DNA from: Shinisaurus crocodilurus
Lineage: Eukaryota > Chordata > Lepidosauria > Squamata > Shinisauridae
DNA length: 64,000 nt
Assembly (NCBI GenBank): GCA_021292165.1
Contig: CM037878.1
Location: 248,486,968 to 248,550,967 of the forward strand
Direction of reading: 5' to 3'
Part shown: positions 46,877-58,604 of the stretch, piece after piece
Layout of the letters: each line of letters starts with the position of its first letter
How positions within the stretch are numbered: the stretch's first letter is position 1
Notes under the pieces: model-generated
What the model was told of the DNA's origin: nothing
Databases searched by the model: none
The model's input: only the letters and a program-made list of their open reading frames with translations
Made by a program: the position numbers and the translations under genes

Positions 46877-47025
46877 CTTAGCAAAGCTGGAAGAAGAATT
46901 TGAGAAAAAATTCAATAGCCTCCCTCAATACAGTCCTGTCACATTCGACCGGAAGAGCGTATCTGTACCAAGGAAAAAGAAGAAGGTTGGTAGCTGCTCA
47001 GCAGATCGGCCAAAATCTAACAAAG
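46877..47025 (+). CDS. BBX: BBX exon: KLEEEFEKKFNSLPQYSPVTFDRK segment
   Basis: It enters in phase 2 (C completes the glycine codon GGC) after the acceptor ctattctctag and encodes LAKLEEEFEKKFNSLPQYSP, VTFDRKSVSVPRKKKK and a polar tail ending PKSNK. It leaves in phase 1 before gtaaga. The PRKKKK run is a likely nuclear localisation element. In human BBX this exon is followed by a segment rich in lysine and histidine that I cannot find here; the next recognisable exon (50302) joins in frame without it. Confidence 0.94.
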
Positions 47026-47094
47026 GTAAGAGGCCCCGAGCAGTTGCACACCCGTTGGTAGTGGCCCCTGTGCTACATCACAAGCATGTGCAGT

Positions 47095-47237
47095 AGCCGT
47101 CTTCAACCTGGTGCCTTCCAGGTGTGTTGGACTACACCTCCCATCATCTCCAGTCAGCACAGCTGTTGCCCATACTGGCTAGGGATGATGGGGGTTGTAG
47201 TTTAACATATCTGAAAGGCACTAGGTTGGAGAGGGCT
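47095..47237. mobile_element. Palindromic hAT-like MITE
   Basis: Ends agccgtcttcaacctggtgc and gcactaggttggagagggct, with the actacacctcccatcat and atgatgggggttgtag core. Starts 70 bp after a BBX exon. Confidence 0.85.
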
Positions 47238-47663
47238 CGTTTATAATCTCACTTCAGTTAATGTATGCATGTATGAGGGCACATGCAGTATAGATCTTTT
47301 TTTGAGCATGTCAGAATTTTCACACCTTCTGTTCATTTCCTTTGGCATGTGTGGGGGGACGAGGAGAGGCAAGTTATATCTCTGGAAACCAGGGCTGTTG
47401 TTTTATTCAATATATTTCTACTTTGCTGTCTTTAAAAAATTCATTGTTTAAGTTTCCAAGAGTAGCCATTTTTACTTAATTCATTAGTAAACTTTTAAAA
47501 GTCATTATTCTTTTTGTCCTGGGGTGAGGAAGTAGTAAGACCAGCCTTAGGTCTTTTGGGTGGCCTTGAGTAAAATTTGTATCTTTCATCCAGAGACCTT
47601 ATTTATAAAATCCAAACAAATAATGACTTATCTTACATAGATGATATGATAAGACTGTAAAGC

Positions 47664-47796
47664 AGCCTTCCCCACCCTGGGGCCCTCCAGCTGTTTTGGG
47701 CTACAGCTCCTGTAATGCCTGACCATTGACCATGTTGGCGGGGGCTTATGGGAATTGTAGTCCAAACATCTGGAAGGCACCAGGTTGGGGAAGGCT
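47664..47796. mobile_element. Palindromic hAT-like MITE
   Basis: Ends agccttccccaccctggggc and gcaccaggttggggaaggct, core ggctacagctcctgtaatgc and gggaattgtagtcc. Confidence 0.85.
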
Positions 47797-48239
47797 ATTG
47801 TAAAGAGTTGAGGCACATAAAATGCAAATGAATTTTTTAAAAATGCACAGGCCATAATCCAGCAAAAGTTAGTCAAGTCAAAGAAGGCTTCCAGATGGAG
47901 GGCTCCTAACACTACCAGTCAAAAGACATTGTTCAGCTATTCATCTTTTCCTCCTTAATGTATATTTTCTGGTAAGAATGGAGACTGAAGAAGTGGTGGG
48001 AAAAGGGAGGGTGACAAATAGAAGACGATAATTTCTAGACACACGTAAATGAGGCAGTGTGATGGTACAATAAAGGACTTGTCTGGAAGCACCCTAAGTC
48101 CCACTGAAATCAGTGGAACTGGAGGTTGCTTCCATACTGGAGCTCTTTAGCGTTGCTGAGAAATTGCTTTTCTGCCAATCAGCTAGACAGAATTAAAAAG
48201 CTGGTTCACACGTAATTCTAAGCCATGTTTTAGCACTAC

Positions 48240-48600
48240 TTGCATTTATTTATCAAAATGTATATACCCCCTGAAGTGGCAGTTTACATTTTAACATGAA
48301 AAATATTAAAGAGCCAGTAGTAAATTTAATAATCAGTAACAGATTAAAGATGCCTGCTAGAAGAGGAAGTTCTTAACCTGGCATCTAAATGTATACAGTG
48401 AAGACACCAAGTAGATCTCCCTGAGAAGGCTGCTCTAGAGACAGGGGACTACTACAGAGAAGGCTCTTTCCCTGGGTAGCCACCCGTTGCATCATTGTGG
48501 GGGTGGCACCCAGAGAAGAGCCTCTGAAGATGATCTTCGCAGTCAGGCAGGTATATGAGCTAGAACAAGTTTGCATGAGCTGGAACAAGTGATGCTTCAG
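48240..48600 (-). mobile_element. LINE 3' tail, L2-like, in a MITE
   Basis: Minus-strand 3' region: tttatttatcaaaatgtatatacc tail, then cttaacctggcatct and gaaggctctttccctgg. It appears to lie inside a ggttcacac/aaccatgg-type element spanning about 48190-48860. Confidence 0.5.
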
Positions 48601-50301
48601 GCTTGAGCACTCCTCCCCCCTCTCTTCTCCTCCAGCACAGCGGGGAGATGGACTTAATTAGCATTTAGTTTCACTTTCAAAGAACCCTGGCTTGTCATTA
48701 CATATGTACTGGAGGTCACGGTTTGTAACAAACTGTATAGTTAAACAAACCAGCTTCAGAAACCATGTTTGAAGTTGGCTTGTTTTAAAAAAGTGCTTGT
48801 TTCAGTTAATTCATGTAGGGGTAAACCATGGTTTAGTTTTACATAAGAACCTGACCAATATGTTCTCCATATGGAATTTTATAATATAGCACTGTGTTAT
48901 CAGGCAGTGTCTATCCCCATAGCCAAGATCCTTCTATAATTACGCAGAAATAAATCTCATTTGTCAAAGGTTTCCTGCAAGTTTAATTAAAAGTTTCCTC
49001 CTTGTTGAGAAAAAACAGTATTTAAACACACACACACACAACACACACATGGGGAACAGAAACTAATTAAGGGTAAATTCATCAATAATGTCTTGGCTGT
49101 GCCGATCAGTAAGCAGTGGCAGAAGCTGCAAGGAGGAAACCTCTAATTAAAGTCATTGTAGTCATGAAAACCCTCAAAACATACACACACCCAATTTATA
49201 CCCTTCCCTTCAGTATAGAAACAATAGCACTTTTCCAAGCTGCCACTGCAATTGCATTTTAAAAGGCGGGGGGGGGGGGATCACCACAAATCATGTCTGA
49301 AAAAAAGATGCAAGGACAATATAGAAAATACTGGAATGCATCAAGTTAGCAACTGTCTTCATCTTGATTCTCCATATGAAGTGAATGAACAAAGCATTGC
49401 AATTTCAGAGTAAATTGCTAATGTGGAAGCAATCTGAGTTGGTCATGGATAAGTCTCTTTCACTTGTTTTCAGTGGGGCTTAGTCATGACCAAACATTTG
49501 GTGCATTGTGCCTATTATTTTTGAAAATCAATGAAAATCATTTACAGAATAAGAATAATAACCAAGCTAATAAAGAGAGCCCCATAGCTACAGCCTTTGG
49601 AGATAGTTGCTTTATCTCAGTGAAAGAGATTGAAAGTTCTGCTTACAGATCTCCTGTGCTGCAAGCCAAAATGAAAGCTCACGTCCAGCATGTGATGTGT
49701 GTGCCTCATACACTACCCTCAACTCCTGTCAGATGGTCATTTCTCTCGGCTGTGGTTCCTGTTAGGCATAGGAAAAGGAAAGCAGGCTATAGATTAATTT
49801 CAGATGTCCCTTGCTCCCTGCACAGACTGCCTCTTAGGTGATCAGCACTGTCACATTTTACAGCAGAGATTATCTGAAAGATGGAGGTAGAGGAAAGAGA
49901 GGCAACTATAGCAGTGGTCATGCAGCCTATGTAAAATATATGTTTGTATTTTCTGTTATCATCAAAATGAAGCCTGGTTCTGACATTATATTTCTGAGCT
50001 CATATCCTAAAGTCAGGTTAAACCACCACCAAAGATACAAGGCTTCATTATACTCAAAAGGTCAGACTCACACTTGTCTTTTCTGACATGATGAAGTATT
50101 GCGTCTTTGGATGTTTTTCCATTCTGTTCTGCACTAGACTTTTCAAGATGCGAGTCCAGGAAGATGTTATTGGAATCAGTCTTGAGAATTAGTCTGTTAT
50201 TATCTTTGCATATCCCTAGTGGTATGTGCTGAAGGATACATACAGCATCTTGTTGCAGGCAGCTCACATGGCTTGATTCATTTCACCCATATTCTTAATA
50301 G

Positions 50302-50484
50302 AAAAAAGCCACAATGAGCCAACATGGAAGAATAACCATTCTGTGTCTCCCATAAATGCTCTAGAGTCTGCGACAATGCAAGAACCTTTGGTTGGCAGCC
50401 AGAAGAGAAAAGCGAGGAAAACCAAGATCACACATCTGGTCCGGACTGCAGATGGCCGAGTCTCACCAGCAGGAGGGGTTTTGG
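50302..50484 (+). CDS. BBX: BBX exon: KRKARKTKITHLVRTADGRVSPAGG segment
   Basis: The exon encodes a diverged start (KSHNEPTWKNNHSVSPINALESATM) and then the highly conserved QEPLVGSQKRKARKTKITHL, VRTADGRVSPAGG. The basic KRKARKTK may bind DNA or act in nuclear import. The donor is gtaaga at 50485, phase 1. The start after attcttaatag is less certain, because the first 25 residues match human BBX only loosely and the frame is open upstream to 50277. Joining from 47025 is in frame. Confidence 0.9.
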
Positions 50485-51053
50485 GTAAGAACGTGATTAT
50501 TCTGGAAATTCAACCAAATCATGCAAAACTCTTTGATTTTGTTGTTTTAAAGCATGGTTTTGTGTGGCTTACTCCCGGGTAAGTGTGTAGAGGGCTGCAG
50601 CTTCAGAATATAAAAAGCAGCAGCAACATCAAGGTCAGTATTAGGCAGAACAACCTTTATGAACAATTGTTTATGAACAATCTTTTCCTTTCAGTGAAAG
50701 GTAAAGAGGGCTCAGTTTCCATGTAATGACAACCCACTGGTTGTCGGGGCTGAGTGCAAGCAAGCACACTGCCTCCCATGTATCTGCCGCTTCCATTTTA
50801 CATCTGCTTTCCAAAGCAACCCAGGAATGTCCCGTTCCTGGGTTGTTAGTTATGATATCTGAACCCAGCATTCTGGGTTGAGGATTAAACAACCCAGAAT
50901 TTTAACCCAACAACAAACCATGGGTTGTTTAAACCTTAATTTGAAAATTAGGCCAAGGGCCACATGTTGCCCACCCCTGGACTAGAGATTGAGTTGCCTA
51001 CTCTAGAAAAGGCTTACTCTGTGCCTGAGAACACACTTGGGATAACATGCCAT

Positions 51054-52005
51054 AACATGAGAAGGATCTTGGAATTGTTGTAGATCACAAACTGAATATG
51101 AGCCAGCAATGCAATGTGGCTGCAAAAAAGGCAAATGCTATTTTGGGCTGCATTGATAGAAGTTTATTTATTTATTTTATTATATTTATACCCCACCTTT
51201 TTTCCTTTAAGGAACCCAAGGTGGCTTACATAATCCTCCTCCTCCATTTTATCCTCACAACAACCCTGTGAAGTAGGTTAGGCTGAGAGTCAGTGACTGG
51301 CCCAAAGTCACCCAGTGAGTTTCATGGCTGAGTGGGGACTAGAACCCAGATCTCCTGAGTCCCAGTCCAACACACTCACCACTACGCCACACTGGCTCTC
51401 CAGTATAGCTTCCAAATCGCATGAAGTCCTAGTTCCCCTCTACTCAACACTGGTTAGGCCTCATCTTGAGTACTACATCCATTTCTGGGCACCACACTTT
51501 AAGAAGTATGCAGACACACTGGAAAGTGTTCAGAGGAGGGCAACAAAGATGATCAGGGGACTGGAAACAAAGCCCTATGAGGAGAAACTGAAGGAACTGG
51601 GCATGTTCAGCCTTCAGAAGAGAAGACTGAGGGGAGATATGATAGCGCTCTTCAGGTACTTGAAAGGTTGTCACACAGAGGAGGGCCAGGATCTCTTCTC
51701 GATCATCCCAGATTGCAGGACATGGAATAATGGGCTCAAGTTACAGGAAGCCAGATTCCAGCTGAACATCAGGAAAAACTTCCTGACTGTTAGAGTGACT
51801 GTTGTAACTGACTGTTAACAATGGAACCAATTACCTAGGGAGGCAGTGGGCTCTCCCACACTGGAGGCATTCAAGGTGCAGCTGGACAGCCATCTGTCAG
51901 GGATGCTTTGACTTGGATTCCTGCATTGAGCAGGAGGTTGGACTCGATGGCCTTATAGGCCTCTTCCAACTCTGCTATTCTATGATTCTGTGATTCTATG
52001 TTTTC
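51054..52005 (+). mobile_element. CR1 LINE 3' end, split by a SINE
   Basis: The C-terminal part of CR1 ORF2 reads [34 protein letters not shown] and [24 protein letters not shown]. The 3' UTR ends in the CR1 signature attctatgattctgtgattc. A minus-strand SINE sits at about 51164-51400. Confidence 0.92.
51164..51400 (-). repeat. tRNA-derived SINE inside CR1
   Basis: Antisense copy with tail ttatttatttattttattat, body ccctgtgaagtaggttaggc and head ending ctacgccacactggctct. The flanking CR1 sequence joins across it. Confidence 0.92.
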
Positions 52006-52413
52006 ATGGACACTGTCCATTTCCACAAAAGCTTATTCCAGAATAAATTTGTTTCTAAGGTGCCAGAAGACGCTTTGTTGTTTTTGCTGAAACAGACTAA
52101 CACAACTTCCCCCTTGGATGCTGTAGTTTTTGTCACTGGAACAAGACAGTGCAAAAATTTTGTACCATTGAAGAAGACTAATATGCATTAGGCATATTAC
52201 AGATAATACATTTACATTTGTTGAACACCAGTTTGAGGTCTTTCCTCTGTTTAGGTTTTTTCATACCCTATGTTCCAACCAACCAGCTTCATATCTATGA
52301 AGGGGCAATGAGCAAGGCCAACCCATTTGACCTGAGTGGGAGGCAGGAATGTTGTTACAACGTTAGGAGTCTGTTAAGTTGTTGACGTTTTTACTTTTTT
52401 GCTCCTGTTGTAG

Positions 52414-52606
52414 AAGAGAAACCAAAGGAACAACTGCAGAGTACTCTTCAGAAAGCATCAAGTACAGAGATGGACTGCAGTGAGGAATCCTTGCAAAACA
52501 CTGAATCAGAGGAAGGTCATAGTATTACACCAGGCATGCCATCTGTATCTGCATTCTTTAGCCTAGCTGCTCTGGCAGAGGTAGCAGCAATGGAAAACGT
52601 GCACAG
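52414..52606 (+). CDS. BBX: BBX exon: AFFSLAALAEVAAMENVHR segment
   Basis: It enters in phase 1 after tcctgttgtag, giving EEKPKEQLQSTLQKAS, an acidic/serine middle (EESLQNTESEEG), and the conserved PGMPSVSAFFSLAALAEVAA then MENVHR. The hydrophobic alanine/leucine helix near the end is one of the best conserved parts of BBX. It leaves in phase 2 before gtcagt. The next exon, 10 kb away, completes the arginine codon. Confidence 0.95.
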
Positions 52607-52734
52607 GTCAGTACATGCTTTCTTCCCCATTTTTGTTAAAAATGATTCTTCCTTGTAGCATCTGTACCTGTACCTGACATAAACATCCAGGTCAAGCAGC
52701 ACTTGTTTGAGACATCTGCGGTGTTTTAGCTAGA

Positions 52735-53104
52735 AGTACTAGGAACTGCCTGTCTCGCTATGAACCTGTCCGAGTACTGAAATCTGCAGGAGAGGCCCTT
52801 TTGAAGGCTCCATTACCTGCAGGGGCCGATTTGTCAGGCCCGCGTGAAAGTCTTTCTCCCGCGATGCCCCTGACTGTGGAACGCTCTCCCACAAGGACTA
52901 CAATTTGCCCCCACTCTCTCGGCCTTTAGAAAGAGTACAAGGACTCATCTTTTCAATCTGGCCTTTCAAAATGCATAGCTTTAATGTTTTTACTGTTTTA
53001 ATGCTCTGTTCTTACTATTTTAAGGTTTTATTAAATTGTTTTACACCACCTTAATGGCTTTTAGCGGAAAAGGTAGTATATAAATGTAAATAATAAATAA
53101 ACAA
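52735..53104 (+). mobile_element. L2-type LINE 3' UTR
   Basis: Plus-strand tail with gactgtggaacgctctccca, aaaacctt-type text and gtatataaatgtaaataataaataaac at the end. Its layout matches the 3' end of the L2 at 11757-11935, but it is a different subfamily. Confidence 0.65.
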
Positions 53105-53329
53105 TTAAATTGCTGCAGGTAGGACATGGTACATATTACTTGCTTTCACTGGGTTGTATTCAATGCAGCGCTCATGCAAGTATGCTCACAAGGGAATTTC
53201 CTGCCCATTGCACCCCTGTGGCTCCCCAAAAACTTCACCTAGGGGTCAGGGACCCTCATAAAAGGCCTGGGATGGAAGGGGCATAGTGCAAGGGAGGTAT
53301 CCACCCTTTCCAGCTGCCTTCACCTGATA

Positions 53330-54160
53330 GTTTGTTTGTACATGGTATTTCCTTTGAATGCTGAGAAACCAGAATGAAATGTGGTGCACATGTTTAGCCC
53401 AAAGCAGCTCAAACCCCGCACCCATTTTCCATGACAGATAGAAAATGCAACAATGCATTATTTGTTTTCAAGATTGAGATATCGAAATGAAGTTTGTGGG
53501 CATGGTCAGGACACAAATGTTAGTTGTATGTTCAGTGCTTCACCTGTTTGTGAGGGGGACAGGAAGGATTGTAAAAAATCACTGCAATGCAGTGTCCCTT
53601 GAACACTGAGATACCATAATATAATTTGGTATGTATGTTTACAACATGGTTCTTTGTTTGAAGCTCAAATGTCATCTTGACTCCTACAGCTGTTTTATGA
53701 AAATGGGTGGAGGGAGAGAGACAGAGAGAGAAGATGCAAAATACTGTGCTTTACTAGTGTACATGATGGAAGTTGCATTCATTGGCTGATCTAAGTGTGG
53801 CCTTTGTGTTAACAAGGTCATTCAGCAGTGTGTTTTTGTTGTTGCTTTTGCTTGTTTGTAATATGTTAATTCCACTGAATACTGAGTCAGTGGAATGAAA
53901 TTTGGTACACATCTTCATAAAAGAACTCTATGTGACTTCGAAATATCAGCTTGAACACCTGTTTTTAAGGGAGCTGGGGAAAGATGCATAAAACACTGTG
54001 ATATGATACCTGCCTTAAAAATTAAGATACTAGAATGAAAATTAGTGTGTATGTTGAGGATGAAAAATTCTGTTCCAAGTTCAGACCTCAGCTGAAACCC
54101 CACACCCATTTTCAAGGGAAGATACACAAGAAGATTGTAATATGGTACATGAAGAAAAGC
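53330..54160. repeat. Four-copy degenerate tandem repeat
   Basis: Four diverged units start near 53340, 53600, 53870 and 54010. Each has a tgagataccagaatgaaattt-like start, then ggtacacatgtt, then, in at least two units, aaaccccacacccattttcaag, then aaaatgcataaaacactg-like text. Unit lengths are unequal (about 140 to 270 bp). Confidence 0.6.
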
Positions 54161-54167
54161 CTCTCAA

Positions 54168-54668
54168 ACACTGGGTTCACACATAATGCTAACCAGAGAG
54201 CTTCAGCTAGAGGGCATATAGAAATAAAATAAATAATAACAACAACAACCACCAGTATGGGTTGTTGAATTCTGGGTTGTCATGACATGTGAACCCAGCC
54301 GTGCTAAGAAACCATGGTTTGTTAACCACAAGCAACCCAGAAAGAGAACCCATTGTTTCGTTGTTGGGTGTGAACTCTGGGTTGTTTAAACCATGGGCTG
54401 TTGTGAACCCAGAACTGTTCATGGGTTGTTTCACCAGAAAGAGGTGGTGGGCAAGAGTGGTAAAATACCCACGATACATGCCAGTACTAAATGCTGCAAA
54501 TACACTTGGGAGACAGGAAGGGAACAAGCGAAGGAGGAGGGAAACAACCTAGGGATTGAGAAAACAACACATGCTTTGTTTGATTGTTTACCAACCATAC
54601 CCTGGGTAGGGCAACAAACCATAAGTTAAATAAACCATAGTTTAGTATTTTGTGTGAACCAAGTCGGT
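54168..54668. mobile_element. MITE with ggttcacac ends
   Basis: Ends actgggttcacacataatgc and gtattttgtgtgaaccaagt form an inverted repeat. Inside are many aacccatg, aaccatgg and gggttgtt motifs. Related stretches are at 14380, 48190 and 50870. Confidence 0.65.
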
Positions 54669-57600
54669 GTCTTACTAATTTATTTAACATATTTCATAAT
54701 GTAATGTGTGGTGAAGATCCTGCCTCAGTGGATGAGATTATCATCACCATCCCTTTTATACTGTTTACCATTCTGTTTGAGGATAAATTCCTGAACATGT
54801 TTTAACTGGTCTGTGCTAGCAAAATGCAAATTGTTGCCTTTTAAAGAGTTTAAACAGTATTGAGGATGCAAGGGTTTCTTGAAGTAGATATTGATGTATC
54901 TGCCCAACCTTGACATGTATCAGGCTCCAAGCAGCTGGGTACCTGGAGAAGCTGGCTGTCAGTACATAAGCAGATGCATAGTTCAAAACAGGCAGGAATC
55001 ATGTTCTGAGGAAGAAATGGAGGATCAGGAGGGCAAGAATTAGATGCACAGCCAAAGCCAGGCGGGTCAAGGTGCAAGGTAGCAATCAGAGACCAAGAGC
55101 AGGCATTTAGACAGAGTCCTCACACAAAAGACATAATGCTCAGTGCACAGCAAACTCTGAGGTTAATACTTTATAGGCTTGAGTGAATAGGGATTGGCCC
55201 TTGTGGTCAGCTGACTGAGTATTCAGGCAGGCTGGTACTGCAGCCTAGATGGTGCCCTTGAAGCATGGAGTTCAAGTCTTGAGGGTTAACACAAGAAATG
55301 GGGTGCTGTTGGCAGAGGAGGTGAGGCACCAGAGTTTGACCTATGGAAGCTTGAAGCTCAAATGTCCCCATACCTTTACCTTACAGCATCTTAAATACTC
55401 TGGGTCGGAAAAGGTACATGTTCCTGGAGCCCAGAGATCTGGGTGTGGGGGTTGGTGCAGACTGCAACTCCATTACTCTGAGGGAAAAAATGAGGCTAAG
55501 TTGTAGGTTATGCTTGAGGATTTATGGGTATTTTTTTCCATGTGTCTACCTATTGCCCAGATCTTGGTGAGGTTTGCTAGAACCAATCAGGAGCAGCATT
55601 AGAGCAGCACAACCAACATTATAAACAGTGCGTAGTTGGCAGGCCTGGCATTAGTGGTTGGCATGGTTGGGCAGCTGCCAAGGACCCACAGGGTCAGAAG
55701 GCCCCATCCTCAGCTGTGCCAACTCTGTTGGCAGCAGAACTTCTGAATGGGAGTTAGGTCACTGCTCAGTTCTGTACCCACCTGCCAGCCACCATCTTCC
55801 GGTATTGAAGATACCCTGCATCAGACATTGCATTTGGATCTAAAAGGGCAGTTGGCACAAAGCATAGCCAAGTGCCAACTTGGATCCCATCCCAAGCGCC
55901 ACCATAGCCACTAACACTCGCACCACCCCCAACAAGTTTAAAGTTTCCCTAGTGGGTGGCAGCACTTCTGAATGAGAGCTCTGCTCGCATTCAGCTATAC
56001 TTTGTGCCAGCAGACCACCATTTTAGATTACCCCATATTCAGTGCCCAACATCAGGTATTGCATTTGGAGTAGGGTAATCTAACATGACAAGCACTATGG
56101 AGCACTGGTTCAGCTCCCAACTAGAATTTTTGGTGTGAGAGACAGTGAAATGTTTGCTTCCCTCTGTGACATGCTCTCCCAAGAACAAGTCCCAGAGAGT
56201 TTGGTTTTTTTTGCAGGGACTGAAGGGAGGGAGAGCAGGTAGGAGGGATAAAGCACCGTAATAATCAGGGACATTGATCGCAGGGAACCAGTGCTGCTTA
56301 TAGGATTTACAGGTCCAAACACACACACACACACCATACACAATACTGGCACGTCTAGTTATAAATATAGATAATAAGATTGTATGTATGTAATGGGATT
56401 TTGGTATGTACTGTATATGGGAGTGGGCCCATGTTGCAAGTTTGTACTGGGGGGCCCAAAATGGTGCCTGGGCTCTGCTAATACTATTGCCAAAGCAGCT
56501 TACTTGGAATCAAGCCAACTATTCTGGCTAGCATTCTTTTGTGGTGGGTTCTCTCTATTCATCAGTTAAGCTTTTCAGGATTATTTCCACATGCAAGACA
56601 TGTTCAAATTGCAGCAGAAACCTTCCAAATCTGTATATAATTAGGAAGCGCGAGAGAGATACAGGTGCACGTAGGGGAAAGCAAATTGAGAAGGTGATTG
56701 GGGCCTGTTGTGGGATATGTGACTGTGGGGCTTCTCTGAAGCATTCAGACAGGGAAGAAGGGCTGGACTGTTTGCACACTAGAGTCCCTCTTCCTTCTCA
56801 GACATGCAAACCCCAAGGAAGGCTCTCAGCAGTTGCTGAAGGTCCTTTGCAGTTTGTTTGAACTAGGAGTGCCCTAGTCTCTGGAACAATTTTTTGTTGT
56901 TGTTTCTTTGGTCTTCTCTTTTCAAGGAAGGTGGGAGTGTTTTCTTCAGAGCCGCTCATTCTCTGGAACTAGCAGTCACTTGGAGCCTTCCCTTGCTTTA
57001 AATCAAGTTTTTGGCTTTCCAAAATATATGAAGTTGCAACCCAGGGAATACTTTACATTTCCCTTCTACCCAGCCCAGACATTCATGATAAAAAGCTGGT
57101 GTTTCCCCTTTTATCATCATACCTTAAATGAAAGATTAACAAGTTCTTTCGGCTGCATCTAAAGACAGAGCATGAGTCATTAGAGCTAATAACCAGAAAG
57201 GGGAAAGGGAATATTGTCACAAAGCAAAGTACAGCCAAAAAGCAACTCTGTAGGTAACAAAGAGGGGAAGCCTTCATCTTTTTTTCACTACAATGGATAA
57301 AGCTTGCATTCACTTCTGTACATCAGAAGATGTTCCTGATCAATAGCACAGACTTCTCAGCCCCCTGGTTTTAGGAAAACCGCAGCAGCCTTGGTCAGCT
57401 CTGTTGTTGCTATGAAATATTTTAGGAAAGGGGGGTGAAAGAGGAATGGAAAACTGAGGGTGCCTGTTCTCCTAATCCTGCCAGCTGCTGCCCAACACAC
57501 CAGTCAGACCCCTAATCTGAATTCCCCTTTAAGAAATTCTCTGTTATATTTACTGACCTCTGCTAATGTATCAGCTCATCTATGCTGCCTTGAAGCACAC

Positions 57601-58604
57601 ACATAACTCCTTCTGTGCCTCCCATGCTTCTCCACTCTCACACCTATCACTATGCCCTCTTTCTTAAGAGTCTTTTCACATTTTTAGAAGTATTGTTTTA
57701 AAGCTGATGAATCGGTTTGTTAGATGATTGGTGAGAGCCGATGAGGTGTAGTAGTGACAGGGAGGCCAATTACCCCACTCACCCAATTATGCCTGTTAGT
57801 GCTTTTTTCTTGGGGGGTTTTGGGAGGGCAAACGGGGAGATCCATGTCTGTAATATAAGGATGTCCATAATATTGAAAGCATCACCCATATGTACTTTTA
57901 GGTGCAGTGGTCAGCTTTGTATGTTGGATTGTGGCCATGTAGCATAGTCAGATGTGTAAACTCTGCTGCTGTTTATTGCAGTGCACCCTAAATGTAAAGC
58001 ATGATGTTCCCTTGTTAAAGTGTGGATATACAGTTTAGGTAATTTGTAGTTTAATTATATTAAAGGGACAGTAAAAGTGGCATGTGGCACTTAATTCCTA
58101 AAATGAGAGGTGCTGAAGCTTCAGTCTACTTGGAAACCACACTCTTCTGACCTGTGGTGGTGCTTGCTAAGTGGTGAGGTGAAGGCATGATGCTCATGAA
58201 GGGCAATCCCATCATTGTTACTGATTACTTTATGTCTTCCAGGTTTGAGCCCTGTCATGAAAAGATGTTCTTGGGTGGAGTCCTGGTGACTCCTAGCACA
58301 AATTAGGCCTCAGTGGTCTGACCCCTGGATATCTAAAGGAATGTCTCCTCTCATATGTTCACTACCACATGCACCTTGACACATGTACCTTGACATCAGG
58401 AGAGGTTCTGTTGCAATTGGCCCAGCATCAGAAGTATGGTGGGTGACCAACTAAATTCAGGGTCTTCTACATAGCGACACTGTTCCTATGAAGCTCCCAT
58501 CATATGAGCAGCTCATAGCAGGTTTTTAGAGCATGTGTGGCTTAGACCAGGTAGCCTAGTTTTAATTAGTTTAGCTGGAACTGTTACATTTACCTGTTGA
58601 TCTT

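Larger units (their letters stand above)
47026..50301 (+). other. BBX intron where a human BBX segment is expected
   Basis: Two palindromic MITEs (47095, 47664) and a LINE tail (48240-48600) inside sequence with ggttcacac/aaccatg motifs. I looked here for the lysine/histidine-rich segment present in human BBX and did not find it. 48861-50301 contains nothing I can name apart from short CA and poly-G runs. Confidence 0.6.
50485..52413 (+). other. BBX intron with CR1 end and SINE
   Basis: The intron is largely a CR1 3' end split by a SINE, followed by part of a foldback element. 50485-51053 has aacccagaa/ggttgtt motifs of the MITE family seen at 54168, and a hAT-type end (ttgcccacccctg) near 50970. 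Confidence 0.65.

Noticed and set aside
49464..49841. 125-codon frame in the intron where a BBX segment is missing, as the lost exon
   Set aside because: Similarity to the human segment is only a few residues, there is no good donor, and entering after tttacag in the phase left by 47025 hits a stop at once.
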